From: Ruminococcus sp.
GTDB lineage: Bacteria > Bacillota > Clostridia > Oscillospirales > Acutalibacteraceae
Direction: 5' to 3'
Assembly: GCA_017404145.1 (NCBI GenBank)
Contig: JAFRCW010000040.1
Coordinates: forward strand, 83,223-147,222
Length of the DNA: 64,000 bases
The notes beneath the pieces were generated by a model. It did not search any database. It was given only the letters and a program-made list of their open reading frames with translations, and was not told the origin of the DNA. This document shows positions 33,327 to 42,433 of this stretch, piece after piece. The position numbers and the translations under genes are program-made. Position 1 is the first letter of the stretch. Every line of letters begins with the position of its first letter.

Positions 33327-35639
33327 TTACTCCTCCTTCCACGGGTCGTTGATCAGTCCGGCTTTGCTGAATTCTGCGAACAGCACATGCGGATTGATCG
33401 GATTTCGGTTGATGGCGACGCCTGTCGCGTTGAAGATTGCGTTGCGGATCGCAGGAGCTCCCGAGCATGCCGGCGGCTCTCCTAAAGCCTTGGTGCCGAA
33501 CGGAGAGGTCGGCTCGGGATTCTCGATGAAGTACGCCTCGAGGTTCGGATGATCCATAAACGTCGAGAGCTTATAGTCCAGCAGATTGTTGTTCAGCGGT
33601 CTGCCGGTTTTTTCGTCAAAGATCAGCTGTTCGCTCAGTCCGTAACCGATCGCCATGGACATACCGCCGTGTACCTGCGCTTCGGCGAGAGCGGGGTTGA
33701 TCAGACTGCCGCAGTCGTGTACGTTGACGATCCTGACCACTTTTGTTTTACACATTTCGATATCGACCTCAACTTCCGCAAAGGTACAGCCGAAGGAATA
33801 GGCGTTGTTGCGGATGGTAAAGGTGGATTCGGCGGTGAGATGCTCGCTGTGGACAGGGTTGTACTGGGCGGTCATCGCAAGTTCCTTCAGACTCATCAGC
33901 GTCTGACCGTCGTCTTTTCTGATGATGTTGCCGTCCTTGATATCCATCTCGGATTCTGCCCGATCGATAGTTTCGGCGGCGTATTTCAGGATCTTTTCTT
34001 TTAAAAGTCCTGCGGTCTGTTGGATTGAGAAGCCGGCGACATATGTCTGGCGGGACGCGTATGCGCCGAGACCCGTGGGCGTGATATCGGTATCCTGACA
34101 GGATACGACGTGAACGTCCTTATAGCTCTTCAGTCCCAAAGCCTCAGCGGTCATCTGGGCGTATACCGTGTCGGCGCCCTGACCGATTTCCGTCTCGCCG
34201 CACTGCATCGTGACCGTGCCGTCAAGATTGAGGAGCATCCGGTTGGACGAGGTCTCGAGCGAGATGGGGTATACCGCAGTGTTGTACCAGAACGTCGCCA
34301 GTCCGATACCGCGGCGGATGGGTCCGCTCTCATTCGCGTATTCTTTCATCTTGCGCTCATAATCAATGATCTCGGCGCCCTTTTTCATACACGTTCTGAA
34401 GGAGTCGAAATAATTGACGTTGCCCGTGAAATCATCCCTGTAGCCGTCGGGCATGATGTTCAGACGTCTGAATGCCATCGGGTCCATTCCTACGGCATGG
34501 GCGCAGTCGTCAATATTAGATTCGTCCGCAAAGGACGCCTGCGGCATACCGTAGCCGCGCATCGCGCCCGCGGCGGGTTTGTTGGTGAAGACCGTATAGC
34601 TGTCGCACTCCATATGAGGACAGGGATAATGCTGATGGAAGGATCCCATCGCTTTCGCGACGATCGAATGTCCGTGGGAGGCGTAGGCGCCCTGATTGGA
34701 GAAGAGCTCCACCTTTCTTGCGGCGATCACACCGTCTTTTCTCAGCCACGAGACAATATGAAAACGAATCGCGTGGCGCACGCGGTTGGAGACGAAGGTC
34801 TCTTCTCTGGAACAGTCGATCCTCACACAGCGTCCGCCCACCTGAGTGGAGCACCACGCGCACAGCGGCTCATACAGCGCGTCCTGCTTATTGCCGAATC
34901 CGCCGCCGATATACGGCTTGATAATGCGGATATCTCCCCACGGTCTGCCGAGCGCCTGACCGACGATGCGGCGGACGATATGCGGGATCTGGGTGGATGA
35001 CACTACGGTGATACGGCCGTTTTCCTCATAGGCGAAACAGCCGTGGTTTTCGATATGACAGTGCTGAACGGTAGGGGTCTCATACCAGCCCTCCACCTTG
35101 ATCAGCCCTTCTTCTTGGATGGCGCTTTGGTAGTCGCCGATTCGGGTTTGGGTATGTTTTAATATATTATGAGGATACTCTCCGTGCAGCTGCGGCGCGC
35201 CGTCCTCCATCGCCTTTTGGACGTCAAGGACAAAGGGCAGTTCTTCATATTCGACCGTAAGCGCACGCACGCCCTGCATCGCGGAGACTTCGTTATCCGC
35301 GATCACTACGGCGATATCGTCGCCCCAGTAGCGGACATGGGTGTTAAGCAGTTTTCTGTCCGCTACGTCCTGATGTCCCGGATCCATCGACCACGGATGT
35401 CCCGCGGTAGGAAAAGGGATGTCCGGTACGTCAAAGCAGGTCAGCACCTTGACGACGCCGGGGATCTGAAGCGCCTTTTGCGTATCGATCGACTTGACGA
35501 TCGCGTGCGCTTTCTCGGCGTGCTTGATGCGCACAAAGAGTGCATCCGCAGGCATACGGTCTTCGTAGTACTTCGTTCTGCCTGAGGCCTTGTCGTAGCC
35601 GTCTACTCTTGCTTCGCTTTTTCCGACTTTATTCATCAT
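33327..35639 (-). CDS. xdhA: Xanthine dehydrogenase-type molybdopterin subunit
   Basis: 770 residues. Molybdopterin-binding signatures include YIGGGFGNKQDALYE, AAGAMRGYGMPQASFA, ETEIGQGADTVYAQMTAEALG and the catalytic-Glu region GTKALGEPPACSGAPAI. The N-terminal domain starts KSEARVDGYDKASGRTKYYED. It performs hydroxylation at the Mo centre. Given the complete selenium-cofactor genes 4-8 kb away, it may carry labile selenium. AGGAGGGGTA gives a strong ribosome site; a second ATG follows directly at 35636. Confidence 0.95.
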   Translation of the reverse strand: MMNKVGKSEARVDGYDKASGRTKYYEDRMPADALFVRIKHAEKAHAIVKSIDTQKALQIPGVVKVLTCFDVPDIPFPTAGHPWSMDPGHQDVADRKLLNTHVRYWGDDIAVVIADNEVSAMQGVRALTVEYEELPFVLDVQKAMEDGAPQLHGEYPHNILKHTQTRIGDYQSAIQEEGLIKVEGWYETPTVQHCHIENHGCFAYEENGRITVVSSTQIPHIVRRIVGQALGRPWGDIRIIKPYIGGGFGNKQDALYEPLCAWCSTQVGGRCVRIDCSREETFVSNRVRHAIRFHIVSWLRKDGVIAARKVELFSNQGAYASHGHSIVAKAMGSFHQHYPCPHMECDSYTVFTNKPAAGAMRGYGMPQASFADESNIDDCAHAVGMDPMAFRRLNIMPDGYRDDFTGNVNYFDSFRTCMKKGAEIIDYERKMKEYANESGPIRRGIGLATFWYNTAVYPISLETSSNRMLLNLDGTVTMQCGETEIGQGADTVYAQMTAEALGLKSYKDVHVVSCQDTDITPTGLGAYASRQTYVAGFSIQQTAGLLKEKILKYAAETIDRAESEMDIKDGNIIRKDDGQTLMSLKELAMTAQYNPVHSEHLTAESTFTIRNNAYSFGCTFAEVEVDIEMCKTKVVRIVNVHDCGSLINPALAEAQVHGGMSMAIGYGLSEQLIFDEKTGRPLNNNLLDYKLSTFMDHPNLEAYFIENPEPTSPFGTKALGEPPACSGAPAIRNAIFNATGVAINRNPINPHVLFAEFSKAGLINDPWKEE

Positions 35640-35679
35640 TACCCCTCCTTAGAGCAGGATAATATGGATTGTTCTGGGA

Positions 35680-35705
35680 TCAACCCCGTCTTGACACAGG
35701 GTTGA
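35680..35705. promoter_or_regulatory. Inverted-repeat operator between divergent xdh and mocA-like genes
   Basis: TCAACCC (35680-35686) and GGGTTGA (35699-35705) form a perfect 7-bp inverted repeat with a 12-base centre. TTGACA (35691-35696) inside it and TAAAAT (35714-35719) make a 17-spaced promoter toward mocA; the complementary TTGATC faces xdhA. A bound regulator would cover both -35 elements. Confidence 0.6.
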
Positions 35706-35743
35706 TGATTCTGTAAAATAATGGATAACAAGGATGTGATGAT

Positions 35744-36361
35744 GTGAAAAATTCTGATCAAATCCCGATTGGCTGTGTGATCCTTGCCGCAGGCAATTCG
35801 ACCCGTTTCGGCAGAAATAAACTATTCACCGAAATCAACGGAAAAACCATGATAGTGCGCGCCTTTGCTTCTGTTCCCGCAGAAAAGCTGCGCGGCGTTG
35901 TTGTCGTCACACAGTATGAGGACGTCCGAAGGCTCGCCGAGAGCTTCGGCTTTTTCTCTATCGTCAACTCTCATCCCGAATGGGGTCTCAGCCACAGCGT
36001 CAGGCTCGGGACCGAGGCGCTGAAAGATCAGTGCGGGGGGATCCTCTATCAGGTCGCAGACCAGCCTTGGCTGAAGCGTGAAAGCGTCTGTGGAATGCTG
36101 GATGTGTTTTGTGAGCATCCCGACAGCATCGTCGCTATGAGCAGCAACGGGAAAAGAGGCAATCCCTGTATCTTCCCGAAAGCGTTCTTTGACGAACTGT
36201 GCGCTTTGTCAGGCGACAAAGGCGGCAGAGCTGTGATCGAACACCACGAGGATCGACTGCTCCTGTTTGAAGTCTCCGCAGAAGAACTTGCGGATATCGA
36301 TACGCCGGAGGATATAGACAATATCAATGAGGAATTAGGAATGAGGAATGAGGAATCATAA
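35744..36361 (+). CDS. mocA: MocA-type molybdenum cofactor nucleotidyltransferase
   Basis: 205 residues with the nucleotidyltransferase pattern GCVILAAGNSTRFGRNKLF, HPEWGLSHSVRLG, YQVADQPWLKRE and GNPCIFPKAFFDEL, ending in a DIDTPEDIDNI metal site. MocA attaches CMP to molybdopterin, giving the cytosine-dinucleotide cofactor of xanthine-dehydrogenase-type enzymes. GTG start behind AAGGATG. The last eight or so codons (ELGMRNEES) are encoded by a dispersed repeat of AATGAGG units that also supplies the stop of tatD at 61291, so the C-terminus is probably a late extension. Confidence 0.92.
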   Translation: MKNSDQIPIGCVILAAGNSTRFGRNKLFTEINGKTMIVRAFASVPAEKLRGVVVVTQYEDVRRLAESFGFFSIVNSHPEWGLSHSVRLGTEALKDQCGGILYQVADQPWLKRESVCGMLDVFCEHPDSIVAMSSNGKRGNPCIFPKAFFDELCALSGDKGGRAVIEHHEDRLLLFEVSAEELADIDTPEDIDNINEELGMRNEES

Positions 36362-36372
36362 GATTTCTCGGC

Positions 36373-36404
36373 AAGCTCCCTTATTTTGGGAGCTTTTATT
36401 TTTT
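36373..36404 (+). terminator. Terminator of the mocA-like gene
   Basis: AAGCTCCC and GGGAGCTT with loop TTATTTT, then TTATTTTTT. It overlaps the end of the convergent hydroxylase gene. Confidence 0.88.
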
Positions 36405-38981
36405 CCTTGCATAGGGCGTGTTCTGAAGCGGGAGCGAAAAACGCCGCTGTCCGTCCAGCTGATAATATGCTTCTGCGATCGCGGGCGCGGTGGGGATCGA
36501 GGTGATCTCTCCGATACCGATCGCGCCGTTCGCAAGATCGAGTCCGGGCTTTTCTACCACGATCGCTTTGATCTGGGGCGGGATCTGATTCGCCTTGAAT
36601 AATCCGAGGGTACCGTATTTTGCGGTCGGCTTGCAGTTGTCGTCGATCGGATACTGTTCCGTCAGCGCAAAGCCCATCGACATCACCATGCCGCCCTCGA
36701 TCTGTCCTTCGCAGGACAAGGGATTGACCGCCTTGCCGACGTCGTGAGCGGCGATCAGCTTCTTGATCTTTCCCGATTCTTTATCCAAAATACACATCTG
36801 GGTCGCGTAGCCATACGCTACATGGGAGACGGGGTTCGGTACATCCGCGCCGAGCGGGTCGGTCTTGGCAAGATACTCTCCGTAAAATTCTTGACCGATC
36901 AGATCAGAAAGTGTTTTTCCTTTGAGCGCTTCAACCAGCTTTTCGCAGGCTCTTCTGCATGCCTCGCCGGTGATCAGCGTCTGGCGCGAGCCGGAGGTAT
37001 CGCCCGAGTCGGGAGCGATCCATGTGTTACTTCTCTCATATACGATATCGTCGGGGGAGAGCCCAGCGTTAGTGACGACCATCTGGGTCAGCACGGTACC
37101 GAGTCCTTGTCCGATACACGAAGCGCCCGAATAGATATGCACCTTCGCGTCATTTTCGACAATCAGCTTCACTCTGCCCCAGTCGGGCAGACCTACGCCG
37201 ACGCCCGCGTTTTTCATCGCGCAGGCAAGACCGACCGGATCGCCGTTCTTGACGGCTTCGTCATAATAAGGCTTGATCGCCTCTAATGTTTCTACCAAGC
37301 CGGTTTCCGCTCCTACGATCTGACCGTTCGGCAAAACACCCCCGGGACGGATCGCGTTGCGGTATCGGATCTCCCATGGGGAGATACCGACAAGCTCCGC
37401 CATCTCGTTCAAGAGCGATTCTGTGGCAAAACAGGTCTGGGTCACGCCGAAGCCTCGAAAAGCTCCGGCAGGGGGATTGTTGGTATAATAGGCGCGACCT
37501 TCTATCTCAAAATTCTCATAAGCATAAGGTCCTGCCGCATGGGTACAAGCGCGCTCTAAAACAGGACCGCCCAAGGATGCGAACGCGCCGGTGTCGGAGA
37601 TAACGCTCGCCTTGACGCCCTGTATGATCCCGTTCTCATCACAGCCCATGGTGAAATCCATCTTAAACGGATGACGCTTCGGATGGATCAGGATCGACTC
37701 GCTTCTGGTGAGCTTGACCTTGACGGGAACTCTCGCGACATACGCGATCAAAGCGGCGTGGTGCTGGACGGACATATCTTCTTTTCCGCCGAAGCCGCCG
37801 CCGACAAGCTGGTTCTCCACTAAACAATGGTCATAGTCCACGCCGAGCATCTGGGCGCATTCGTGCAGGGTGGTGTGAGCGCTCTGATCGGAGGTCAGCA
37901 GCTTGACGCCGCCGTTCTCAAGCGGGATCGCGACGCAGCATTCCGGCTCTAAGAACGCGTGCTCCGTCCACGGCGTTTCAAAATGATGCGTCAAAACATA
38001 TTTGGAATTTTTGATCGCGCCGTCGGCGTCGCCGCGGGACACGTGCTTATATGCCTGTATATTGTTCTCGTCGGTCTCAAAAACCAGAGGCGCGTTCTTT
38101 CTCGCCGCTTCTTCGGGATTATGAACGGCTTCTAAGACTTCATACTCGACCTTGACGAGCTTTTTTGCCTGTTCCAGCGTTTCTCTGTCTTTCGCGCACA
38201 CCAAGGCGACTGAGTCGCCCAGATAATGGGTGATCTCCCCGACGGGGATCAGGGTAGGCTGATCCTTCTTGATGTGACCGACATAGTTCTTGCCCGGGAT
38301 ATCCTTTGCGGTGAGCACACACACAACGCCGGGCAGGCTTTCCGCCTCTTGTGTATCGATCGACAGCACACGGGCGCGCGGATACCGACTGCGCACGGCG
38401 CTGCCGTAGCACATACCGTCCACATAGATATCGTCGGGATATTTACCGTAACCCTGTACCTTCTCCGCGACGTCAATACGCAGTGAGCGGGAACCCACGG
38501 AATAATCGCTGTCATCCGACGGGATCTTCTTCTCTCTGATCACCTCGGCGGCAAGAAGAATACCGTCGATGATCTTCACATAGCCGGTACAGCGGCAGAT
38601 GTTGTTTCTGATGGCGTAGGCGGCTTCTTCTCTTGTGGGGTCGGGATTGACGTCAATCAGCGATTTTGCCGCCATGACCATGCCGGGGATACAAAAGCCG
38701 CACTGAACCGCTCCGGCTTTTCCGAAAGCGTAGGTATACGCTTCCTTCTCAAATTCAGAGAGTCCTTCTACGGTGATGACAGACTTGCCCTCCATCTTAT
38801 CTGTCTGAGGGATACACGCCTTCGTCAGTTTTCCGTCAACCAGAACATGGCAGGTGCCGCACGCGCCCTCGCTGCAACCGTCTTTAACGCTTGTCAGATG
38901 CAGTTCATCGCGCAGATATCTTATCAACTTTTGGTTCTTTTCCACCGTAACGGTTTTTCCGTTGACCGAAAATGTTGCCAT
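36396..38981 (-). CDS. Selenium-dependent xanthine dehydrogenase-type hydroxylase, fused FeS and Mo domains
   Basis: 861 residues. The N-terminal 160 residues are the two [2Fe-2S] domains (GCSEGACGTCHVLVDG, QCGFCIPGMVM, NNICRCTGYVKI). The rest is the molybdopterin part (NQLVGGGFGGKEDMSVQHH, PAGAFRGFGVTQTCFA, SCIGQGLGTVLTQMV, GIGEITSIPTAPAI). No FAD domain is fused. This single-chain architecture is that of the Se-dependent hydroxylase family linked to orphan selD genes (the Enterococcus faecalis EF2570 type). It lies convergent with mocA and upstream of the selenium genes. Electron acceptor unknown; it may use the FAD subunit of the neighbouring enzyme. Confidence 0.92.
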   Translation of the reverse strand: MATFSVNGKTVTVEKNQKLIRYLRDELHLTSVKDGCSEGACGTCHVLVDGKLTKACIPQTDKMEGKSVITVEGLSEFEKEAYTYAFGKAGAVQCGFCIPGMVMAAKSLIDVNPDPTREEAAYAIRNNICRCTGYVKIIDGILLAAEVIREKKIPSDDSDYSVGSRSLRIDVAEKVQGYGKYPDDIYVDGMCYGSAVRSRYPRARVLSIDTQEAESLPGVVCVLTAKDIPGKNYVGHIKKDQPTLIPVGEITHYLGDSVALVCAKDRETLEQAKKLVKVEYEVLEAVHNPEEAARKNAPLVFETDENNIQAYKHVSRGDADGAIKNSKYVLTHHFETPWTEHAFLEPECCVAIPLENGGVKLLTSDQSAHTTLHECAQMLGVDYDHCLVENQLVGGGFGGKEDMSVQHHAALIAYVARVPVKVKLTRSESILIHPKRHPFKMDFTMGCDENGIIQGVKASVISDTGAFASLGGPVLERACTHAAGPYAYENFEIEGRAYYTNNPPAGAFRGFGVTQTCFATESLLNEMAELVGISPWEIRYRNAIRPGGVLPNGQIVGAETGLVETLEAIKPYYDEAVKNGDPVGLACAMKNAGVGVGLPDWGRVKLIVENDAKVHIYSGASCIGQGLGTVLTQMVVTNAGLSPDDIVYERSNTWIAPDSGDTSGSRQTLITGEACRRACEKLVEALKGKTLSDLIGQEFYGEYLAKTDPLGADVPNPVSHVAYGYATQMCILDKESGKIKKLIAAHDVGKAVNPLSCEGQIEGGMVMSMGFALTEQYPIDDNCKPTAKYGTLGLFKANQIPPQIKAIVVEKPGLDLANGAIGIGEITSIPTAPAIAEAYYQLDGQRRFSLPLQNTPYARKK

Positions 38982-39104
38982 AAAGCGATACCCTTTCTGC
39001 GTACTTACAAGTGATATACTTACTCATAATTATTGTATCATACGATAACAAAATAATCAATTGGAAATCAGAAATATCTCGTTATTCTTTCCGATGAATA
39101 ACAA

Positions 39105-39147
39105 TCAAAAAAGTCCGCCGATCAACCTGCGCTGACCGGCGGACTTT
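39105..39147 (-). terminator. Terminator of the selenium-cofactor operon
   Basis: On the minus strand AAGTCCGCCG pairs with CGGCGGACTT around a 16-base loop, followed by TTTTT. Confidence 0.9.
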
Positions 39148-39159
39148 CGTATTTCTTTC

Positions 39160-39369
39160 TTATTTCTGCTTTTTAAGAGTAAGCTCAAATTCTCCGTCTT
39201 TTTTTGTCACTTCAACTTCATATTTCTTGGAATTGGCGAAGCGTGTGATATTCTCCACGCAGACCATACTGTCCACCTGAACCTTCAGCTCATCGGGAGA
39301 TGATTTTTTGACTTCATTCTGTACCATGACCACCGGCATGGGACAGCTCAATCCTCTGGCGTCGATCAT
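39160..39369 (-). CDS. yedF: YedF/TusA-like sulphur or selenium carrier protein
   Basis: 69 residues of the TusA fold: MIDARGLSCPMPVVMVQNEV with the conserved Cys-Pro (active Cys9), then beta strands VQVDSMVCVENITRFANSK. It lacks the second domain of longer YedF proteins. Proteins of this type relay persulphide or selenium; beside a YedE transporter the likely cargo is selenium. Overlaps yedE by four bases, and is the last gene of the operon before a strong terminator. Confidence 0.92.
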   Translation of the reverse strand: MIDARGLSCPMPVVMVQNEVKKSSPDELKVQVDSMVCVENITRFANSKKYEVEVTKKDGEFELTLKKQK

Positions 39370-40478
39370 ACTTCTGCGCCCTCCTTCTTTTTCTTTTTCA
39401 AAACGTTGACAATAGATATCAGGAGCAATACGGCAAAGCCGATACCCACCGCGATCTTGCCCGCTAAGGCGATTCCGCCTGCGGAGTAGCTGCCGTCATC
39501 GGCAAGCTTTGCCGCCGATCCGGCAAGACCGAAGTTGTGCGCGAACGCCGCGCCGACAACCATACCGAGCACGGTAACTGCCGAGTCGCCGTTGCCTTCA
39601 CCGGCTAAGATCAGCTGTCTTAAAGGGCATCCGCCTAAGAGCACGCTGCCCCAGCCGACAAGAACCATACCCAAGAGATTCCACAGCTGACTTGCGTGCG
39701 CGATCGGCTGGAGATAGGTTGAAAAGCCTTTGAAGTTGCCGAGGATAAGATTGCCGAGAAATACGGTGACAAAGATCGCGCCGAAACCGATGATCAGGTT
39801 AAAATCCCGGAACATAATCGCGTCGCGCATACCGCCGACCATACAAAGACGCGACTTCTGCGCGAGCGCGCCGACAGCGATCGCGATCACAAGCGACAGA
39901 ATCAGCGGCGCGTGCTTGGAGCCCGGACCCTCTTCGGAGAACATAAAAATGGTAGGGACCGCGAGAAGCAGTACCAGCAAGCCGATCATCAGACCGGGCA
40001 TCGCCATTCCCTCCGTCAGGGTAACCGGATGGTTGCGCTTGAGTGTAAAGCCTTTTTTGATGAAGAAAATGCCGATCAGAATACCGATCGCAAAACCCGC
40101 AAGACCGACAAACGCGTTCAGATCGCCGCCGCCCATACGAATGACCATTCTCAGCGGACATCCGAGGAACACCAGCGCGCCGATCATCACAAAAGCGCCG
40201 ATAATGAAACGGGTCGCGGGAGAAGAACCTGCTTTTGCCTTGAACTCCCCGGTGGCGACCGCCATAATGGTTGAACCCAGTATCAGACCGATGATCTCGG
40301 GGCGGACATACTGGACAACAGACGCTGAGTGCAGTTTGGTCGCTCCTGCGATATCGCGCAGAAAGCACGCGATACAAAAACCCATGTTGGCGGGGTTGCC
40401 GAACGCCGTCAGCGCCAGCGCGGCAATACCGACCGCAACGCCGGTAATGATCACCCACAGGTTGATTTTTTTCGTCAT
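39366..40478 (-). CDS. yedE: YedE-type selenium transporter
   Basis: About 370 residues with roughly ten membrane helices. Paired cysteine motifs line the predicted pore: NMGFCIACFLRDIAG, FLGCPLRMVIRMGGGD, KSRLCMVGGMRDA and LLGGCPLRQLILAGEG, two per repeat half. This is the selenium-associated branch of the YeeE/YedE thiosulphate-permease family. ATG 40478 follows AAAGGAAG; upstream extension to 40577 lacks a ribosome site. Predicted to import a reduced selenium species for SelD. Confidence 0.92.
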   Translation of the reverse strand: MTKKINLWVIITGVAVGIAALALTAFGNPANMGFCIACFLRDIAGATKLHSASVVQYVRPEIIGLILGSTIMAVATGEFKAKAGSSPATRFIIGAFVMIGALVFLGCPLRMVIRMGGGDLNAFVGLAGFAIGILIGIFFIKKGFTLKRNHPVTLTEGMAMPGLMIGLLVLLLAVPTIFMFSEEGPGSKHAPLILSLVIAIAVGALAQKSRLCMVGGMRDAIMFRDFNLIIGFGAIFVTVFLGNLILGNFKGFSTYLQPIAHASQLWNLLGMVLVGWGSVLLGGCPLRQLILAGEGNGDSAVTVLGMVVGAAFAHNFGLAGSAAKLADDGSYSAGGIALAGKIAVGIGFAVLLLISIVNVLKKKKKEGAEV

Positions 40479-40598
40479 AATTTTCTTCCTTTCCAATCTT
40501 GTTTCCGTGAAAGACGGTCTGAAACACCGTCTCATATTACCGTTATATATTTTAAAGTATAACGGTATATTTGTCAATACTGTTTTATCGGTATCAGC

Positions 40599-41636
40599 TT
40601 AATGCAGATAGATGCGCTTACCGCCGCTGTATTTTTTGACGGTTCCGATCTTTTGAGCGGAGGGAACAGTCCCTTTCAGCTCCTCATATAAGCTGTCCGC
40701 GTCGTCGGGATGAACGGCGATCAGCAAGCCGCCCGACGTCTGGGGGTCATAGAGCATATCCTGTTTCGCGAGCTCTACCTCGCCGGGATCGACATACGCC
40801 TCGGCAAAATTCCGGTTGCGGTACATCCCCTCGGGCAGAATCCCGATCCGCGCGAATTCCAGCGCCTCGGGGATCAGATCAATCGCGTCCGTGTCGATGT
40901 GGATCTCCGCATCGCTGCCCTGCGCCATCTCACAGGCGTGCCCCAGCAGTGCAAAGCCTGTAACGTCCGTACAGGCGTGCACGCGGTATTTGACCATCGC
41001 GTCCCGCGCGGATTTGTTCAGTGTTGTCATCAGTCCGACGGCGTATGCCATTGTCTCCTGAGACACCAGATCGGCTTTTGCCGCTGTCGTTAAGATTCCG
41101 ATGCCGAGAGGTTTTGTCAGAAACAGCACATCGCCCTCTTTGGCGCCGCTGTTGGTCAGCACCCTGTCGGGATGGACGAAGCCCGTGACGGCAAGACCGT
41201 ATTTCGGCTCGTCGTCGAGAATACTGTGTCCGCCCGTGATGATCGCTCCCGCTTCATACGCCTTCTCATAGCCGCCGCGCAGGATCTGATGCACCGCTTC
41301 CTTCGGAAGATCCTTTGGCACCGCCATGATATTCAGCGCCAGCTTCGGCTCGCCGCCCATCGCGTAAACGTCCGACAGCGCGTTGGTCGCGGCGATCGCG
41401 CCGAAGGTATAGGGATCGTCGGCGATCGGCGGGAAGAAATCCACCGTCTGCACCAGCGCGAGGTCGTCAGTCACTTTGTAGACGCTTGCGTCGTCGCTTT
41501 TGTCGAACCCTACCAGAAGATTCGGGTCGGATCGCACCTTTAGACCGTCCAGCAATTTTGCCAGTACGCCCGCGCCGACTTTTGCGCCACAGCCTGCGCA
41601 GTTCGCGAGCTTCGTGAGTTTGATTTGATCACTCAT
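40599..41636 (-). CDS. selD: Selenide, water dikinase (selenophosphate synthetase)
   Basis: 345 residues. It makes selenophosphate from selenide and ATP. The N-terminal catalytic loop reads ANCAGCGAKVG, with Cys16 and Lys19 in the catalytic Cys/Lys positions; Cys rather than selenocysteine is used. Further motifs: GFDKSDDASVYKV, QTVDFFPPIADDPYTFGAIAATNALSDVYAMGG, ITGGHSI, CTDVTGFALLGH and QTSGGLLIAV. No selA, selB or selC is in the window, so this fits the orphan SelD that feeds the Mo-Se cofactor. Its ATG overlaps the stop of the preceding yqeB. Confidence 0.98.
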   Translation of the reverse strand: MSDQIKLTKLANCAGCGAKVGAGVLAKLLDGLKVRSDPNLLVGFDKSDDASVYKVTDDLALVQTVDFFPPIADDPYTFGAIAATNALSDVYAMGGEPKLALNIMAVPKDLPKEAVHQILRGGYEKAYEAGAIITGGHSILDDEPKYGLAVTGFVHPDRVLTNSGAKEGDVLFLTKPLGIGILTTAAKADLVSQETMAYAVGLMTTLNKSARDAMVKYRVHACTDVTGFALLGHACEMAQGSDAEIHIDTDAIDLIPEALEFARIGILPEGMYRNRNFAEAYVDPGEVELAKQDMLYDPQTSGGLLIAVHPDDADSLYEELKGTVPSAQKIGTVKKYSGGKRIYLH

Positions 41637-42433
41637 CAGAAATCACCTTTTACCGTATATAAATGGAGTATCGCCTCCAGAACGCCTCCCGCGACGGAGA
41701 GCGCTTTGTCGGATACCGTATCGCAGTATTCTCTTTTTCCTCTCGGGTCGACGTCGCCGGCTTTCATCCCCTCATGGGTTTTTGTGCCGTCTGCCAGCAG
41801 CCCGCGCAGTACGCCGCCAATGGTGCATATCATCGGTTTGTCGCCGACATATCCGACGATATCGCCGGCAGCGACCTCATCGCCTATTTGATGTGTTCCT
41901 CTGAAAACTCCGTCGGCAGGCGCTCTGAGGACGCGTTCTCCGGCAAAACCGCCGATTCGTCCCGGGATGTTCGTATTTGACAGCGCGCTGCCGTCATAAA
42001 TCACACGACCTAAGGTGTGACCTCTCATGGTCTCTACTACAGCGTGGCAGTCGACGCCGGCTTCAAAGCCCGGTCCCACGCCGATCACGATCGGAGCGTC
42101 GGTGATCTTCGTGCCGAGGTTGCGCTTCGCGAGGATCGCATCCACCAGAATATCGGGTTTCAGCTCAGAGAAACAGCGGCATTCGGGATCTACAAAAACC
42201 GGCAGGATATTTCTTTTGAGCAGTTCTTTCATATGGGTGATGTTCTCGGCTTTCTGAGCGCTGACGTCCTCCACATCTGTCCTGCCGTTGATCACTGCTT
42301 CGGCAAAGGATACCGTGCGTCTGATACAGGTCGGATGTTCGATATCGGTCATCACAACGTCAAAACCGCTGTGCCACAGCCGCAGAGCAACACCGCTCGC
42401 GAGATCCCCCGCGCCCCGAATCAACACAAACAT
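41636..42433 (-). CDS. yqeB: YqeB, selenium-dependent molybdenum cofactor protein
   Basis: 265 residues of the EF2563 type. An N-terminal Rossmann-like strand (FVLIRGAGDLASGVALRLWHSGFDVVMTD) resembles XdhC-type cofactor proteins; further on are RRTVSFAEAVINGR, FVDPECRCF, IVIGVGPGFEAGVDCHAVVETMRGH and a lipoyl-like segment (GDEVAAGDIVGYVGDKPMIC). The gene tracks with orphan selD and Se-dependent hydroxylases across genomes and is inferred to help make or insert the selenium-containing cofactor. Overlaps both neighbours in the operon. Confidence 0.92.
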   Translation of the reverse strand: MFVLIRGAGDLASGVALRLWHSGFDVVMTDIEHPTCIRRTVSFAEAVINGRTDVEDVSAQKAENITHMKELLKRNILPVFVDPECRCFSELKPDILVDAILAKRNLGTKITDAPIVIGVGPGFEAGVDCHAVVETMRGHTLGRVIYDGSALSNTNIPGRIGGFAGERVLRAPADGVFRGTHQIGDEVAAGDIVGYVGDKPMICTIGGVLRGLLADGTKTHEGMKAGDVDPRGKREYCDTVSDKALSVAGGVLEAILHLYTVKGDF

